A program made the position numbers and the translations under genes. The notes under the pieces are model-generated. The model was not told the origin of the DNA. It searched no databases and saw only the letters and a list, made by a program, of their open reading frames with translations. Of a DNA stretch of 64,000 nucleotides, positions 12,301 to 24,689 are shown piece by piece; within the stretch, counting starts at the first letter, position 1, and each line of letters begins with the position of its first letter. Location of the stretch: assembly GCA_018524725.1 (NCBI GenBank), contig JAEUWP010000562.1, positions 682,001 through 746,000 of the forward strand, read 5' to 3'. The DNA is from Podaxis mareebaensis (Eukaryota > Basidiomycota > Agaricomycetes > Agaricales > Agaricaceae).

Positions 12301-13668
12301 TGGTGATCAACTTGGGTGCTGGTTTTCCTGGAATAAGAGCCTGAAGGGAAGCTACTTTAGTTGACACTAGAGGGTGGATGGAACCCACTTACAGTCGTAA
12401 TCACAATATCGACATCCTTGCATTGTTCCTTGAACAGGGCCATCTCCGCCTCGATGAATTCCTTCGACATGACCTTCGCGTATCCACCGGCACCACTTCC
12501 GTCTTCCTTGATATCGACTTCCAAGAATTCAGCACCAAGGGATTGTACTTGTTCACGGACGGCCGGCCGTGTATCGAAACCGCGCACGATGGCACCCAGT
12601 CGCCTCGCCTGAGAATGGATCAGTCTCTAAGTTTGTGAAGTACTACTCCTACTCACCGTTGCAATGGCACTGAGACCTGCGACGCCTGCACCAATAACCA
12701 GAACCTTTCCAGGAGCAATCTACATCATCTCAATTAATAGATGCCCGCCTTCCATGTGATTGATACCGTACCTTGCTATTAAGCCAAGGTGAGTCAGAAT
12801 TGGGCAGTTGGAGATGTTGACCGAATCACTCACCCCGCCGCGGTAACTTGACCAGTCAAGAATCTACCAAAATGATTGGAAGCTTCTAAGACAGCCTTAT
12901 AACCAGCAATATTAGCCATCGAGCTGAACCACAAGTGAGTCAGTTTAATCACTCAAATGCTACGATTCACTTGCCTCAGAGCATCAAAGACCTGAGCGCG
13001 CGAGATTCGGGGTATCATATCCATCTGAACGAGATATTGTCAGTGATTTCCAATACAGCAGGTGAATGCCAACCAACGACTAACAGCGAAAGCGTTGGTT
13101 TTGCGTTCGGCAAGGGTATCTACAATTGCCTTGTTTTGTGCCGGATAGAGGAATGAGATGACAGTGCTACCCTCTCTAATTCTCTCCACCTCTTGACCAC
13201 TCAACGGTGGCCTAACTTTCAACAATATGTCGGATTGTTTAAATAACTCGTCTCGAGACACGAGGGTAGCTCCAGCCGCAGCATAGTGTTCATCCAGGAA
13301 CTGTGCTTCGGCGCCAGCGTTGTGCTCGATAAGGACTTGAGAGAAACCTTTCTTGCGCAACAATGCTGCATTTTGTGGGGTAAGCGATACTCGGCGCTCA
13401 TTCGGGAAGATCTCGCGAGGAATGCCAACAGTCAGAGACGAATAAGGGATGCCCTGTGGCTCGGGTGCGGTCTTGTTGGCGTCGCCGTTCCAACGATATG
13501 CCGTAGTTTGAAAGCATCGGTGGCCTGGTCCACAACAACATTTAGATACGTCGCAGATCAGATCATAGGACACCACTCACCGAGTTTGGGTAGCCTTGTA
13601 GAGACAATGGATGCAAGGTGCCGACCTCTAGTCGCCATTTCTAGCGCATGCGATGGCCCTCGAGCCAT
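9355..13668 (-). CDS. NNT: NAD(P) transhydrogenase, mitochondrial, alpha-beta fused, proton-translocating
   Basis: Inner mitochondrial membrane enzyme that reduces NADP+ with NADH using the proton gradient. It is one chain in the animal/fungal order: NAD domain, membrane domain, NADP domain. The start at 13668 gives an Arg/Ser-rich presequence; a second in-frame ATG is at 13638. Exon 1 ends at 13581 and exon 2 begins at 13524. Domain I shows [19 protein letters not shown] and [16 protein letters not shown] Pro/Ala-rich hinge at about 11,900-11,980 precedes many hydrophobic helices (about 11,900 down to 10,450). Domain III has the [14 protein letters not shown] fingerprint (about 10,000), then [13 protein letters not shown] and [18 protein letters not shown]. 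The last splice (GGATACG to CTGATGTTCC) restores the ending MLFGDAK before TAA at 9355-9357. There are about a dozen or more small introns. The family identity is very secure; the exact intron set is only partly worked out. Confidence 0.93.
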
Positions 13669-14965
13669 TTTGCGAGCCTTGCACGAATGAAGTGGTACGA
13701 AAGCAATGCTGATCTGGCAGTCAACCTTCTGACAAGAGTGCGTTTGATTCCAACTTGTGCACAGTTCGGTCACTTGAATTAGAACGGCCGTATCGAGCCG
13801 CCCGAACCAGGAGTGTAAGAAGCGGGCCGTGGCCCGTGGACAATTGCCACGTGCAAGTTCTCCCCAATCCATGCAGTCCATCCCCACAGTTGTCAACTCC
13901 TTCTGTTGTCGGCCATCAACTCCTTCCAGCTCTTGACACCTACTGCTGGGCTAAGGCTGAGACTAAGCGGGGCAAGCGACATGCCTGCCTGGAGCCCATT
14001 GTCGTCATTGTCGTTCCCGAGCGAACGCCGTTTGTTAGGACCCGCCTAGCATTGCAATATAGGACCTCCACACATCCGCGCGATCGATGGCCGGGAAGAC
14101 ATACTTTCATCTGAATTCCCTAAATTCTTCCCAGTGGCATGGAAGAAGAGAGGCGGCCACACTGTATTGACAAGCATGTATCATACTTATTCTATGCGTC
14201 TATTGATAAGCGCCGTAGATGGCCGAAAATATATTACGCACCCTTATGCTGACTTGCAGCACGGAACGCAAGTGGGCCACAAGGGGAATTGGGTTGATAT
14301 GTGTCTATGTCATGGATCGACGACCAAGAGGACTACTGTCAGCTGATCAATTACATGCCACCCGTGGTGAACATGATGGCATGATGGTCGCACCAGAGGA
14401 CAAGGACTACGTTGCTGCCTGAAGATTTCCTTACCCTCGGTGGATGAACACGCCAGGTGAAGTATCGGTAGAACTTAAGTGGGCTTCGAAACGTGGCATT
14501 CTTCATTCGCTCGACCATATTTATCATCCAGGTCGCTTCTCGCTTGTCGTCACTACTCTCCCCCACGCGCCCGGGTCATCGGTATCTGTTACTAGATATG
14601 TTCTCTATGATAATAGCGACAATAGAGCCGAGGAAAAGGCCTCTATATAGTTCCGATATTCTTGGCCCTCCCAATTCGGCACACAGTCTTTCTAACTCCA
14701 GGAACTGACGAAAGGAGATCGTCGAGGCTTATGCTGGTGCCTAGGATCACACGTGGATCAGGTCTCTGGAAGAGTAAGGCGGTCGAGCAATGAGAGGGTC
14801 TGTGTATAGGTATCAAAATACATTCACGGGAACCGTCAACGGAACCCATTATTATCAAGAAATACATAGTTGTGGGATAAGTATCCTGCAAGATTCGAGA
14901 TTCACATCTAATTAGAAAGCCGCGTGTTCCCTTGGGTGTGAATGATATATACCTGATGTCATTTC
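13669..14965. other. intergenic, 1.3 kb
   Basis: Upstream region of the transhydrogenase and downstream region of the aldolase gene, both on the minus strand. Several open frames of 60-120 codons overlap on both strands, but none has recognisable motifs or plausible splicing. I see no gene. Confidence 0.5.
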
Positions 14966-16235
14966 CTAATTTGCAGCCTTCCCGCTGAGCTCTCGCTCCA
15001 GCTTCACCAAGTCTTGTGTGTGTGGGTGTTCCCAAAGAGCCTTGGCGGCAGCGGTGGAAATTGGCGGCAAAGGCTTTCGAGGAAGACCACCATAACCGTA
15101 GAGCTGTTCGAGCAGATACTTGGTTCCGGAAATCGATGCCTTAGAAATCGTATAATCAGCTCGCGCTACAATCCCCTGTATTCTCTGGGCTTCTGGAAGC
15201 AATGACAGGTCACTGCGGGCTGCCTCGGACAGCTGGAAGAGCTTGACGATTGAGTGCTGTAGGTCAACGTGTGTCAATCACCCGCAACCCAGTAGCACAT
15301 AGCGGCAAGAAACAACTAACCGGAGCGACGTTAGCCAGTCCAGTAATGGCACCGTGAGCATTAGCGAACGTAGATGGGGTAAGGAAATCAACGAATCCTC
15401 CCAGCACTAGGAAGGGAGCATTGGTGTTCCGGCGGGGGTAATTAGTCGTGAACGATGCTTGGGAGATATCATCGGCAATCCTGGTTAATTTGCCAACATT
15501 GCCACACCTGTGCAACACCGCATTTAGTGAATAACCGAGAAGCAACCCCCTGAAACTCACGTTAGTTTGACTCCACAGATATTCGGACACTCCTTGGCCA
15601 AATCTGTGATCAGGTCGGAGTCGAGATCGATTCCTCCACTTGCCCCGGGGTCTGTTGTAAAGGATAAGAACCACCCTATTGGGAAAGAACCAAACTTACA
15701 GTTGTAAATCATCACTGGAATAGGGCTCTTCTCGGAAACTTCAACCCAATATGCTTTCAACGCCTCCCGATTACCCGCCAAAACACCTGCAAAATATCCA
15801 CTTGCAATCACGAGAACGTAGTCCGCACCAGCATCGGCGGCCTGCTTCGTCAACTCCAAGGTCTCCCTCGTGCTACCCGCCCCGGTCCCCGCAATGACTG
15901 GAACATCGGTCAAACCAGCGTTATCTAGGGCCTTTCGGGCCGCCTGAATGAGAGTCACTCTCTCGCTATGTGAGAGATGAATGGCCTCTCCCATGGAGCC
16001 AGCGATGACTGGACCGACGCCGGCCTGAGCAGTACGAACAACATGGGATTCGAACGGTGGTATATCTAGGCATGTATGGTCATCAGGTTGAATCCATAAC
16101 CATAGCATCTGATCACTTACCAAGGTCCTCGGTGCCGGGCAAGAAAAAGGTTGGGATAGGAGCAAAGATGCCCGCCTTCAAAGGCCTAGCGACCGATTGG
16201 TGGCCATTGATTCCGTTTACTCCGTTTGCGGCCAT
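14966..16235 (-). CDS. DapA-family class I aldolase (4-hydroxy-2-oxoglutarate / L-threo-3-deoxy-hexulosonate aldolase-like)
   Basis: Schiff-base aldolase of the dihydrodipicolinate synthase superfamily. Fungi make lysine by the aminoadipate route, so a role in DAP-lysine synthesis is unlikely. A 2-keto-3-deoxy sugar acid (pectin or ascorbate breakdown) or hydroxyproline-derived substrate is more likely, but is inferred. The ATG at 16235 begins MAANGVNGINGH. Exons separated by four or five short introns carry the family marks: AGSMGEAIHLSHSER (GxxGE substrate loop), VPVIAGTGAGSTRET, the catalytic tyrosine in PVMIYN (about 15,710), the Schiff-base lysine in NICGVKLT (about 15,560) and PFLVLGG. 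The stop is TAG at 14966-14968. Length is about 320-330 aa, normal for the family. No clear mitochondrial presequence is seen. Confidence 0.85.
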
Positions 16236-17220
16236 AGCTATGGGATCAGTCAACGGCTGGGGGATGAAGGAGCTGCAGTTATTCGGAATGTCATGATATA
16301 TAAGGCCCTCGGAGTCGGGGGGAGTTGTTGGGGAGCAAGAGTTCGGTCCGGAGGAGGCGGACCGAGAAGAAGAAGTTGATAATGCCCGGACCGTCCAAAG
16401 ATTTCTCCGCTCCTGAGACCGATGTGTGTCTATTCTTGGGAAACACGGGGCGACTCCTGGCGGTTCCGTCCACCTTCTAGTTGCACATGTCGATTCCAAC
16501 CGGCAGGCGAAATTGACTATTTATTGAGGCACAGCGTCGTTCCTCAATGTGTTGGTTCAAACAAAATTACATTACCAACAAGGGTGCAGATTACTTGCCC
16601 GGTCCCGAGCAATAGCCGTGTGGTTGGCCTGTGTTGAAGCCCCATTTGAACACTGAGAGATTTTTTTCCAGAGAAAAAATGGAACCACAAGCAGGGCAAA
16701 GCCACAACTCGAGTTATGTTGCAATGGATGGGTCTGAGGTCTCCCGGAACGTAGGGAAGAGGCGGTTCCTTCGTGCACAATCTCGTTCGGATCCCAGAAC
16801 TCGTGGGTATGTCGGACCATACTGCATGGAGCAAGGGCCACATGGGGGTGTATGTCAGAATCTCAGCATATATTCCCTGACTGCCTGCCTGGTAACTACG
16901 TTCGCCCCAGAGGGGCATGATGCCTCTGCCCTTCCAGGTGGGAATCCAGAAGAACAATTAGCTTGGCATACTAAATGAAAGAATTCTCATGGAGACAGCT
17001 TTAGCCCTCGAACGGTCGTCATTAGTGATTACTTACTAAAGGCGACATGCTCAGTGGGAATACAATGACAGTCAGCATGTCCCGTGAACGACTTGAATTA
17101 AGGATAATGGGATTCTAAGCTTCAACCATACGCGAACATCAGGGCCTGTGACCGCGAATACCATCAGTTCTACCGAAGTTTGAACCTCAGTAAGATGATA
17201 CCTACTGTAGAGGAGAGGTC
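16236..17220. other. intergenic, about 1 kb
   Basis: Promoter side of the aldolase and the 3' flank of the pseudouridine synthase gene. Overlapping open frames at 16544-16978 on both strands have no motifs and no matching splice signals. I see no gene. Confidence 0.5.
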
Positions 17221-18388
17221 TTATTTGTCTATAATATCCAGTCGATCTAGCACCTCTCTTTCCCATTCAGTCCAACCGTCTTCACCTGGTTCTTCCGCAG
17301 GATTTTCGGATGCCCTTTGGAAGACCTCCCAAGGGATACAGGAGACATCTCCCACTTCCGACGGTTTGTCCATAACAAATTTACCTTGCCGCGACCGAGT
17401 TAAAGTAACGACGTGGCCAGCGGACTTTAAGTGATGAGCAAGATCATGGACAATCGAACGAACGTATGTTCCACCAGAGACTTTCATCTTGAGGACGAAG
17501 GCAGGCGGATTTTGACCCTCGTCAGGGGTTTCAACTTCGTCTTTGAGGGAGACATCTTTCTCAACACCCGAGAGAGCCGTTTCCATGGCCTTTTTCTCGT
17601 CGGTAGTGAGTGAGGCCTGAGGCCATTTGAACGTGTGATCTGTGCCCTTCCAGTCGACAAGCTCCAGCGAATGCACTGTCACCTTGCGTGGCTCAATTGG
17701 GCGAGGAAGCGGTATGCCTTTTCTAGCGTACTCGTACAAAGGCTTGCCATCCATTTTGAGTGCGGAGAAGCTGGTATAAATATATTAGTGGGTTCCATTT
17801 CGCATGAGATACGGATCGCGTGTGTTTACATTGGTGGGGTCTGCGAAATTTCACCCGTGAATTTAGGAAGCGCGGCCTCAACTTTCTCCCTGGTGACATG
17901 ATGCCATGGAGCCAAACGGACACGTTTCCCTTCGCTGTCATAGGTATCTGTTTCACACCCAAGCAAGCATGTCGTATAATATTCCTACGAATCTGGTAAG
18001 CATTTGACATGGCGGGAGAACGAGTTCGAGCACCTTGGTGCAATCCAAAAACTGGTTCAGATGTTTCGTTCCTCTTCCAACACCAATAACTGCTGCACAT
18101 TGTAGACACCAGGATGACAAGAACTTGCTGCGACATACCAAGAACACCATCTGCAAGTGGATCGAGCGTGCCTCCCTGTCCAATTTTCACAGGATCAAGT
18201 CGGCTGCGTTTCTTCGAGTGCTTTTTGGATTGATCAGGCTTTCCAAGTTTATCAGCCTCGACGAACAGCCGAGATTTCCCAGCAAGTTTCTTGATGTCTG
18301 TCAGAACAGACATACTAGTTGGCCCAGATGGTTTGACAATTCCAAAAAGTCCAGAAAGAGGAAGTGGGGGGATGGAGACCTTCGGCAT
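17221..18388 (-). CDS. PUS4: tRNA pseudouridine-55 synthase, TruB/Pus4 family
   Basis: Isomerises U55 of the tRNA T-loop (and some mRNA uridines) to pseudouridine. The start ATG at 18388 gives MPKVSIPPLPLSGLFGIVKP. Early landmarks are SGPTSMSVL and GQGGTLDPLADGVL, which contains the catalytic aspartate of TruB motif II (GTLDP). The splice between VLG and VIGVGRGTK needs an intron near 18,080-18,140. A second intron ends at GATTCGTAG (about 17,995) and gives EYYTTCLLGCETDTYDSEG. Then come FTGEISQTPP, the YEYARKG motif and VSGGTYVRSIVHDL (TruB motif III, about 17,440), ending with an acidic tail at TAA 17221-17223. About 330-340 aa. Fungal Pus4 serves nucleus and mitochondria; no targeting signal is obvious here. 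Confidence 0.92.
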
Positions 18389-18765
18389 TTTTGATACAGA
18401 TGTATGATGTTCGGATAAAGGTACGCTGCTCCCAGTAGGGACACCCAAGGAACAGGATTGCTATGAGTTGCCTGGCCTTGCCAGGTTACAATTCAAAGAA
18501 GCTAACAAGAAATCTCAGTCGTGGGAAGAATCCAAATAACTCTCAATCGCATCTGATCCCATCACCGGTTAAATTGAAGCCTGAAAGCGCCCGCATTGCC
18601 GATAGGCTTCAAAGCGGGTTTCTGAGAAGAAAATACCATTAATACTTATGTTTGGTTGCTTGTTCATCGTGCTCACATGGCTGTTTTTCAATGTGACTGT
18701 ATGATAGCCACAAAGCCAAGGCGTATCCGAGTCATCGGCACGAGACTTCCTAACCCCTTACCTCA
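18389..18765. promoter_or_regulatory. divergent promoter region (PUS4 / acyltransferase)
   Basis: A 377-bp interval between two divergent start codons, so it must hold both promoters. No canonical TATA box or recognised operator could be assigned. Confidence 0.35.
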
Positions 18766-20500
18766 ATGTTATCCTCTCCTTGGACACTCGAACGACCATC
18801 GATATATGTCCGTCCTCTTGGTCTGACAGAACAAGTTTTCTACTGGGATGGTCGTTTTGAAGGGACAGCAGACTCTGTGGCATCAGCCGAGATAGAAATC
18901 CAACAGGGCTCCCATGAGTCGGTAATTTCCCCCACCAATATCGAGAAGGCATGGACATCCCTCAAGTGCCAGTTCCCTCTTCTCGGTTCCCAAATTGTGC
19001 AACGCACAGACCAGTCTCTCTGGTTTTCCGCAGACGAAAATCGTTTGCGGTCTCTCGGGCCGGGGGAGCTTCACATCCATGACGTTGCGTCAGATGAAGA
19101 AGCGCGAACAATCTCCTCGAACATCCCAAATTCCCCCAGACTACTCTCAACCGACCTGCTTGCATGTCTATTGATACTCCGCCGGACCGATAATGTAAAG
19201 CGGTTCCACGTCTTGATCCACGCCGCTCACATGATAACCGACGGGATTGCTAACGCCACACTTTTGAGAACGTTCCTGGATAACTTGGCGCGTTCCAAGT
19301 CCGATGTCAAGACATGGGACATTAAAGAACGACTCGCGTTATCGTCATCTTGCGAGGACTTATTTCCTGTGCATCGTCTCAACATTGCTCGGAGAAGATG
19401 GCGCAGTGCCATTGGTGCAATTATTAATGCAAATCGCATGTCTAGACTTCGCGTACGTCCTGCCGTTGTTTCATGTACCCACAGTCCACTCATCGCCTTC
19501 TTTTAGGGTGGCCATACGTTACCATGTAAAGTCACACATCTTACGCCTTACCAACCGGCCGGGTCAGGAAACATCCTGACCATCTTCACCAAAGAAGAAA
19601 CCCAAGGGATCCTTCAAGGTTGCCGCAAGCTCGGAGTGACGTTTGGAGTTGCACACCCTGTCATCGGACAAGTTGCATTGGCACGGGTGCTGTGCCGAAA
19701 ATATGTTCGCGGTGAAATCAATCAAGACGAATGGGAATTCCGGAAGAGGGAACCCATGATCACTGGCGGCCCTCTCAACCTTCGACCATTCCTAGATGAG
19801 GAGTGGTACAAGAGAGGTGGATCGACGAATGTTTCTCTTGCCATCGGTTTCTTTTTTTACACCCTTCCCTATATGCCTCTGGGAGCCGCCAGCAACATTA
19901 CGCCTGGTGCTCCCGTCCCGTCGTACAGTGATCTCCTGTCGAAGAAGCGTTTTGCGTACAGATGCGGTCTGATCAAGCAACAGGCTGATCGTGTCCTTCG
20001 TCACCCACTTCAATATGAAATTGGGACTAACATGCTTTCGACAAGGGTATTGTTTGTGAAGAGCACTGCGGAGGATTGGAAGAAAAGGGTGCTACTACAA
20101 AAACCTTCCGATCGTCAACTTTTGTCTGCACAAGAGCTGGCCTCCACTGGCATGGTTTTCGGCCACGGTGGTTCAAGTTTCGGGAATGTAAGCTTCGCTT
20201 TACTCGTGCTTGACCTTCAGATTGACACACTTCTCTTAGACAAACGGAATGTACCCGGAATTCTATCCTCTTTCGGGAGAGAAACCCATCCTGCGGCTCA
20301 TTGCATCTGGAATCAATCTCAATTGTCGTCCTAGAGAATTATACCTCGGCGCAGTCAGCGGTCGTGGTCAACTCCGCATGAATGTCTTCTTCGACACTAA
20401 TGTCTATGACGCGGATCTTGTTCGAGAATGGTTAGACGAAGTCAAAGAGGCTACCAGGCACTATTTATTGCCCAAAAAGCTCGTGTCTAGTCGCCTCTGA
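18766..20500 (+). CDS. HxxxDG acyltransferase of the condensation/BAHD-like superfamily
   Basis: Three exons (18766-19452, 19507-20187, 20240-20500) join in frame to 542 codons plus stop. Residues LIHAAHMITDGIA (about 19,220-19,260) give the HxxxDG active-site motif shared by chloramphenicol acetyltransferase-like, alcohol acetyltransferase and NRPS condensation folds. A C-terminal NVFFDTNVYD segment occupies the place where BAHD enzymes carry DFGWG, but without that motif. The N-terminus has the WDGRF-type strand seen in fungal members. It transfers an acyl group from CoA or a carrier to an alcohol or amine; the substrate is unknown. It is divergent from PUS4 and about 26 kb from the siderophore NRPS, so membership in that pathway is not supported. 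No signal peptide or membrane helix is seen, so the enzyme is probably cytosolic. Confidence 0.7.
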
Positions 20501-20592
20501 CGTATTCCTTTTTAACACCTTACTGGGATTTTGATTGAAGGGATAGAGACACTCCAGGGAATGTATCTACACATACTGAAATACCAGCAAAC

Positions 20593-23500
20593 TCAATTTC
20601 CACCAACCCACGACCCACCACAGATACACCTCAGCGTCCACATCTTCTCCCAAATCCGCCACCTATCCGACACATACTCATGCGACTGCGAATCAAACAC
20701 CACGTTCGACGATCCACCACACCTCGAACACGTCAAATGGGGCTCCTGAGTCATTACCACACCCTTCGTCACGATATCCTCGCCCCTATATTTCTTTTGC
20801 GTTCCGATACTGAGGTTCGTAATCCCATCGACGAGGTCACTCGGTTTTATGAATAGGACAGCTTTGTTTAAGACGTTCTGCGCTTCTGTGATTTTCTTGA
20901 CAATGGTGGGTAATTGGTTTTGCAGTGATGGGGTGGGTTGGCAAGAAGCGAGGGCGATACGACAATCTTCCGCTATAAAAATCAAGACTGTCAGAAGAAC
21001 AGTCAAATGACAACAAGTTTGACGCACATGATAAAGCTTCCACATCGGCAATACTCTCGTCCAGGATTCCCTCCAACCCTTCCAAGTTGAGTCCAGAGCA
21101 GTCAACCATATCGACGAGCAGATCTTTCGCAATTTGTGATTTCTCCGCACTGACAGACAATGACTTGAGATATTGGTGATATTTCTTGACATGCTTCAAG
21201 GCTGTGGTCAGGTTTTGCAGTGCGAATGGGTGCACAAGATGCAGGAGCGTAGGCGACGCTTCCCAGTCGGTGCTTGTGTCGTCTGCACAATTCTCAGGCA
21301 CAACCTCCTTTCACAACGGCATTGGCACTTACCTGACGGTCCAAAAAGATCATCCTGAGATTCCTCTGCCTTATCCTTCGGTGGTATGTCACAGAACAGA
21401 ATGCATTCTTTCATGATTCTCTCAAGCAATGTGATAACCCAGTTGGTCAATCCGGTCAGCTGCCAGACAGCATCTAGAGGACCGTCAACAAATAAGCGAG
21501 AATACGAGACTATATCACCTCACCCAAGTCGTACGTATCTCCGTCGGCACAATTACCAAAGACCATGTTACAGGCAGCAACTGAACACATGTCATGCGCT
21601 GTATGCCATTTATCCTCGAGTTGTTCTTTGGCTTGTTCATCCTTCGAGAGTGATGCTCGCTTTCTGAGTAATTTTCTATTGTAAATTTGTATGTACAGCT
21701 CCCTGAAAAGTGGCTACTTACCGATAGACTTTCACCGCGACACCTAGGATATCCCACGTCGACCCGTATCTCAGGCCATTGCTGTTAGCGTCAAGAACAG
21801 TCATAGCGCCGCTCAAAGTCTTGACGACTTCCTCTAGAGAAACTGCAGGTAGTGACAGACAGTGGCAGATGTCCGATGAGCTCCTCCGACTAAGGACGGC
21901 CAGAACCAAAGGATAGACAAGTGGCGGAACTGCATTCGAAATCTCAGCCGGTCGGAAGAGAAAGGAAGATAACAATTCTTACCACCTAGATTTGGACGTA
22001 GGGGAAGGAGGTGAATTCCTGTCACTGGCTGCGGTGATGATAGTGATGTTGTATACACAAGCACCCCGTTAGGTGAAAGTATGGCCTGTAGCGGCACTGA
22101 TTATTATATCAGTACGGCGAACATATATATTGCGGTACCCTCCTCACAGTCTCTTCCGGCATAATCTAATGGGACGCGGATGGCTGATGGCTCCCAGTCT
22201 TTCTTGTCTTTCAAGTCAGGTCTGGGAAAGAAACAGTAAATACTTGGGATGGAAGGGGATTGAAATACACGCACAGGTTGAGCATATGCACTCTCCCTAC
22301 CGCAATTTCTTTTGGTTTCTTAGGCGTCGTGTTGCTCCACTGGCCAGAAGCGTCAAGTAGGATCACTGGTAGGAGGTTCTCCCTCAGGTGTGGAGCATGC
22401 GAAGCGACATATGTCAGTATACTAGGCGTAAAGGTTCGCGTAGCTTCCAGTTGGTGGCCCTAAGCTTTGGTTCAAAACAGATCCATGGCATATAAAGATG
22501 ATCCCTTACGAATGTAACTTTTCCGGATGCTGTCGACCTGCGGTTGATAGAATAGATACATAACTGGGATTTGGGAGTGGAAACGTCTGTTTAACGGCAA
22601 CCGTGAGTGTGAAACAGTAGAGCAGTAGAAACGAGACGAACATCCTTCGAAATCCAGGTAGCTCAACGCCAAATACACCTTTCCTTTATCGACCGTCGCC
22701 TTCTTCGTTGGTGACGCAGAGCCAGCAGCATCGGCTGGAGGGGGGTATATCGGACAGGTCAAGAAATCCATCCTGAATAGACCAGGGTTGTGGACGGGTA
22801 TCGGAGTAGTAGGCTGTACAAATATGGCTTCGGATGGGTTGGGCTTGTCAATGATACTGGCTCCCAGAGGGGATGAACGTACCCATTACGACACCGTCAT
22901 ATCGCAGCAACACCTGGTTGATCTCCACTATACATTCTTCGTTTCGTGAATCCCACTCGTCTTGGTTCTGGTCATCCTTCTGGGTGTTTACGGGTACCGT
23001 AAGGTCCATAGGGTCGAAAGGTGTGTTTTGCGTTGTCGTCACAGTGAACTGACGCAGTCTTGCGGCAATGAAGATGGGGTATTCCGCTGAAAGAGAATCA
23101 GTGAAACAAGCCAACACAACGTAAAATGGCAATGGTACCATTGTAGCTAATACCGATCGTAGCATCGAGGCATACCTTGACGAGATCGGGTGGGTCATCA
23201 TCGACAGGTGGATGATTGACTCGCAACATATTTGTTGAGCCCAACTGACACTTCAGTATTTGCAGGTTTGGTAAATAATACTGGTAGTAGCAAACGTGGA
23301 CGCGATAGTCTTGCGTTACGAGAATCAACGTCGGACTCGAAGTCGGTAAGATGAAGCCCTTCGGAGGCAAACGACCAGGTGTTCCAGAACTGTTGATTGT
23401 CCACTGTGAACCTGTCAAGATCAAGTAGTTTAGGTGTTGATCACCACACACCTCGCGAGGCGCGCCCAACCAGTCTGCAGCAATAGGTGCTGTCTGAGGG

Positions 23501-23936
23501 GGGAATGTCCACCATTCCTGAACAGTCCAGTTGTCTATTTGCGGCCCTCTTTTCCATAAACATCCCGTGCCTTCACCGTTTGACTTGGGAAAATACGCGA
23601 ACAGCCAGTCGTCTCCGGGCGCCACTGATATGATTGTCGGAGGTTCGTAGGCTGTCTGGTTTGAGGTCACAGGTTTGGGCGAGGGTATTACGAATTGTTT
23701 GGAAGACGAAAAGTGTCTTGCTATGACTATGGGTTGTGTAGGGTGCGCTGAGAAGATGACCGATGATTGGGACCATTGCAACGGTCTGAGGAATTCAGGA
23801 CCAGGAGTGGGAAGGGGGAAGAGCGAACTAACCGGCGTGGACGTTCCACGAGGGGATAGTAGTCCCACCATCCAGAGTGCCAGTGGGTTGATTCCTTTGC
23901 TTTTCCTTTTGATGGAGAGACAGGGGCAGCCTTCAT
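20593..23936 (-). CDS. MED16: Mediator complex subunit 16 (Sin4)
   Basis: Tail-module subunit of Mediator, linking sequence-specific activators to RNA polymerase II. The first in-frame ATG considered (23936) gives MKAAPVSPSKGKAKESTHW, followed by HSGWWDYYPLVERPRR. A splice then leads into PVSSLFPLPTPGPEFLRPLQWS. The N-terminal half reads as a WD40-like region (VAPGDDWLFAYFP, GCLWKRGPQIDNW, TLILVTQDYRVHVCYYQY). The C-terminus has the Med16 zinc-ribbon-like module LTCSRCGG ... WRIWEKMW ... CICGGSW, ending at TGA 20593-20595. Between these lie many small exons. Total length is about 850-900 aa. A slightly longer start (MLVHCICVQ...) 18 codons upstream in the same frame cannot be excluded. The assignment rests on the overall layout and the terminal Cys pattern. 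Confidence 0.8.
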
Positions 23937-24111
23937 GATATGATAGAGTGTGAGCGTAGATACTTGTACACAAATGCAGTGGACCAACATGTATTGACAG
24001 GTGAAGGGCTGTCACGTGGGCGCGCAGAATGAACAGGAAACATATCCCGCTCGAGATCTGATAGACTCCAAATTATCTTCACCAATTCAACGTCTTCAGG
24101 CACCTCCATTC

Positions 24112-24625
24112 ATGCAACAACACCAGCACCAAGTCATCAATGGCATTGACACAGACATCATCATCCAGAGATACAGCGACGGAACCATGGTCCTCGTTAC
24201 TCAGCTGGGCAAAATTGGCAATCTGGTGCTTCCTCTCCGCATCGACAATACACATTGGTCCTGACGACTGTTGTCAAAAGATACAAGCAAGTATACCGCC
24301 TACAACGAGCCTTCCACCGCAGCCGTCTGTTCCTGGACAGCTGCCGTCGCCATCACCTGCAATCCAACTCACGAATCTTCTTGGGAGTGCACCGTCAGAA
24401 CACATCCAGACACTACATTCATTATATGCCTCGCAAATCGCCACACTCGTGTGGTTGTCTGAGCCGTCATCAGCTGCTGACCTGGGGAGGAAAAGTGCAG
24501 TGGTTGGTTTGGCTCTGAAGAAGCTTGAGAGCGGCGAGGACGGGCTGAGTGAAAACGAGAAAGCTGTTTTTCATGAAATCATGGGACTAGTTCAGGGCAT
24601 GTTAAAGCAATACTCGGGAGCGTGA
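24112..24625 (+). CDS. proteasome assembly chaperone 3 (PAC3/Poc3-like)
   Basis: Small chaperone that, with PAC4/Poc4, guides alpha-ring assembly of the 20S proteasome. Exon 1 (24112-24225) encodes a Gln/His-rich start and then GIDTDIIIQRYSDGTMVLVT and QLGKIGNL, the conserved core of the family. The intron is 24226-24280, and exon 2 (24281-24625) continues IQASIPPTTSLPP in frame; total 152 aa. The C-terminal half is a helix-rich region resembling family members (LGSAPSEHIQTLHSLYASQI). The frame is open upstream to 24001, but 24112 is the first ATG. It shares a 175-bp divergent promoter region with MED16. Confidence 0.75.
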
Positions 24626-24689
24626 TATTTATGCTTTCTTAATGTTGAACGACTGCATTTTCCGAAGGGAGGGGAGCTACATACATACG

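Noticed and set aside
16544..16978. Overlapping open frames on both strands between the aldolase and PUS4
   Set aside because: No recognisable domains, no matching introns, and equal openness on both strands.
18766..20500. Acyltransferase as the missing hydroxyornithine acyltransferase of the siderophore pathway
   Set aside because: Known enzymes for that step (SidF/Fer5 types) are GNAT-like, whereas this is an HxxxDG-fold protein about 26 kb away with unrelated genes between.
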